From assembly GCA_003354055.1 (NCBI GenBank), contig PIVQ01000485.1, positions 1-5,823 of the forward strand: 5,823 nt of DNA, in the 5' to 3' direction. The notes below the pieces were generated by a model, which saw nothing but the letters and a program-made list of their open reading frames with translations, had not been told where the DNA came from and ran no database searches. Positions 5,684-5,823 of this stretch are shown here, one piece after another. Position 1 is the stretch's first letter, and every line of letters starts with the position of its first letter. A program made the position numbers and the translations under genes. The stretch comes from Desulfobacteraceae bacterium. GTDB lineage: Bacteria > Desulfobacterota > Desulfobacteria > Desulfobacterales > Desulfobacteraceae.

Positions 5684-5823
5684 GGTTCTCTTTTTATATT
5701 GAGTTTTGTTGGGATCCGGCAATGTGATAACTTTGTGTTTTATACCCTGCCGGGGTTTAAGTTTCTTGCCTTAATAATAAATTAATACTATAAGACCTGG
5801 TACCCAAAATTAAAGGGTGAATC

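Noticed and set aside
1..5823. CRISPR array, tRNA/rRNA gene, insertion sequence or prophage
   Set aside because: I saw no regularly spaced repeats, no cloverleaf or rRNA-like segment, no transposase or integrase, and no terminal inverted repeats with target duplications.

Overview
All six recognisable genes lie on the minus strand, so the window reads in transcription order from right to left. The content suggests a Gram-negative bacterium, most likely a sulfate-reducer-like Desulfobacterota member. The reasons are a periplasmic binding-protein ABC system, NtrC-family sigma-54 regulation, moderate G+C content, and Liv and AAA+/Fis protein styles that look deltaproteobacterial. This assignment is inference from general character, not from a marker gene.

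Right part (about 4748-5823): a CaCA-family cation/calcium exchanger with both alpha repeats intact. It starts at GTG or TTG, because no suitable ATG exists. Downstream of it, 4608-4747 holds a 10-bp hairpin, a GCCCGGGC palindrome, a weak terminator-like stem with a T-rich tract, and weak promoter candidates for the next gene.

Middle part (3127-4602): a stand-alone response-regulator receiver domain, followed after 24 nt by a sigma-54 activator that has only AAA+ and Fis-type HTH domains. Together they make one complete NtrC-type protein divided into two genes. Both are in the same reading frame, separated by two in-frame TAA codons. No histidine kinase is visible.

Left part (1-3126): a branched-chain amino acid type (HAAT) ABC importer in the order binding protein (livK/livJ-like), LivH permease, LivM permease. 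LivM runs off the left edge; the ATPase genes livG and livF would be expected beyond it. A 342-bp leader precedes the binding-protein gene. It carries a candidate sigma-70 promoter, a pair of 8-bp direct repeats 30 bp apart, and a long AU-rich hairpin just upstream of a strong Shine-Dalgarno sequence. Two hairpins sit between the binding-protein and livH genes and probably tune the binding-protein to permease ratio.

The regulator pair lies directly upstream of the importer on the same strand, so a link is tempting. However, no GG-N10-GC sigma-54 promoter was found in front of the importer. I see no mobile element, CRISPR array, tRNA or rRNA, and nothing that amounts to a clearly new system. 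The most notable features are the split NtrC-type regulator and the RNA structures around the binding-protein gene.
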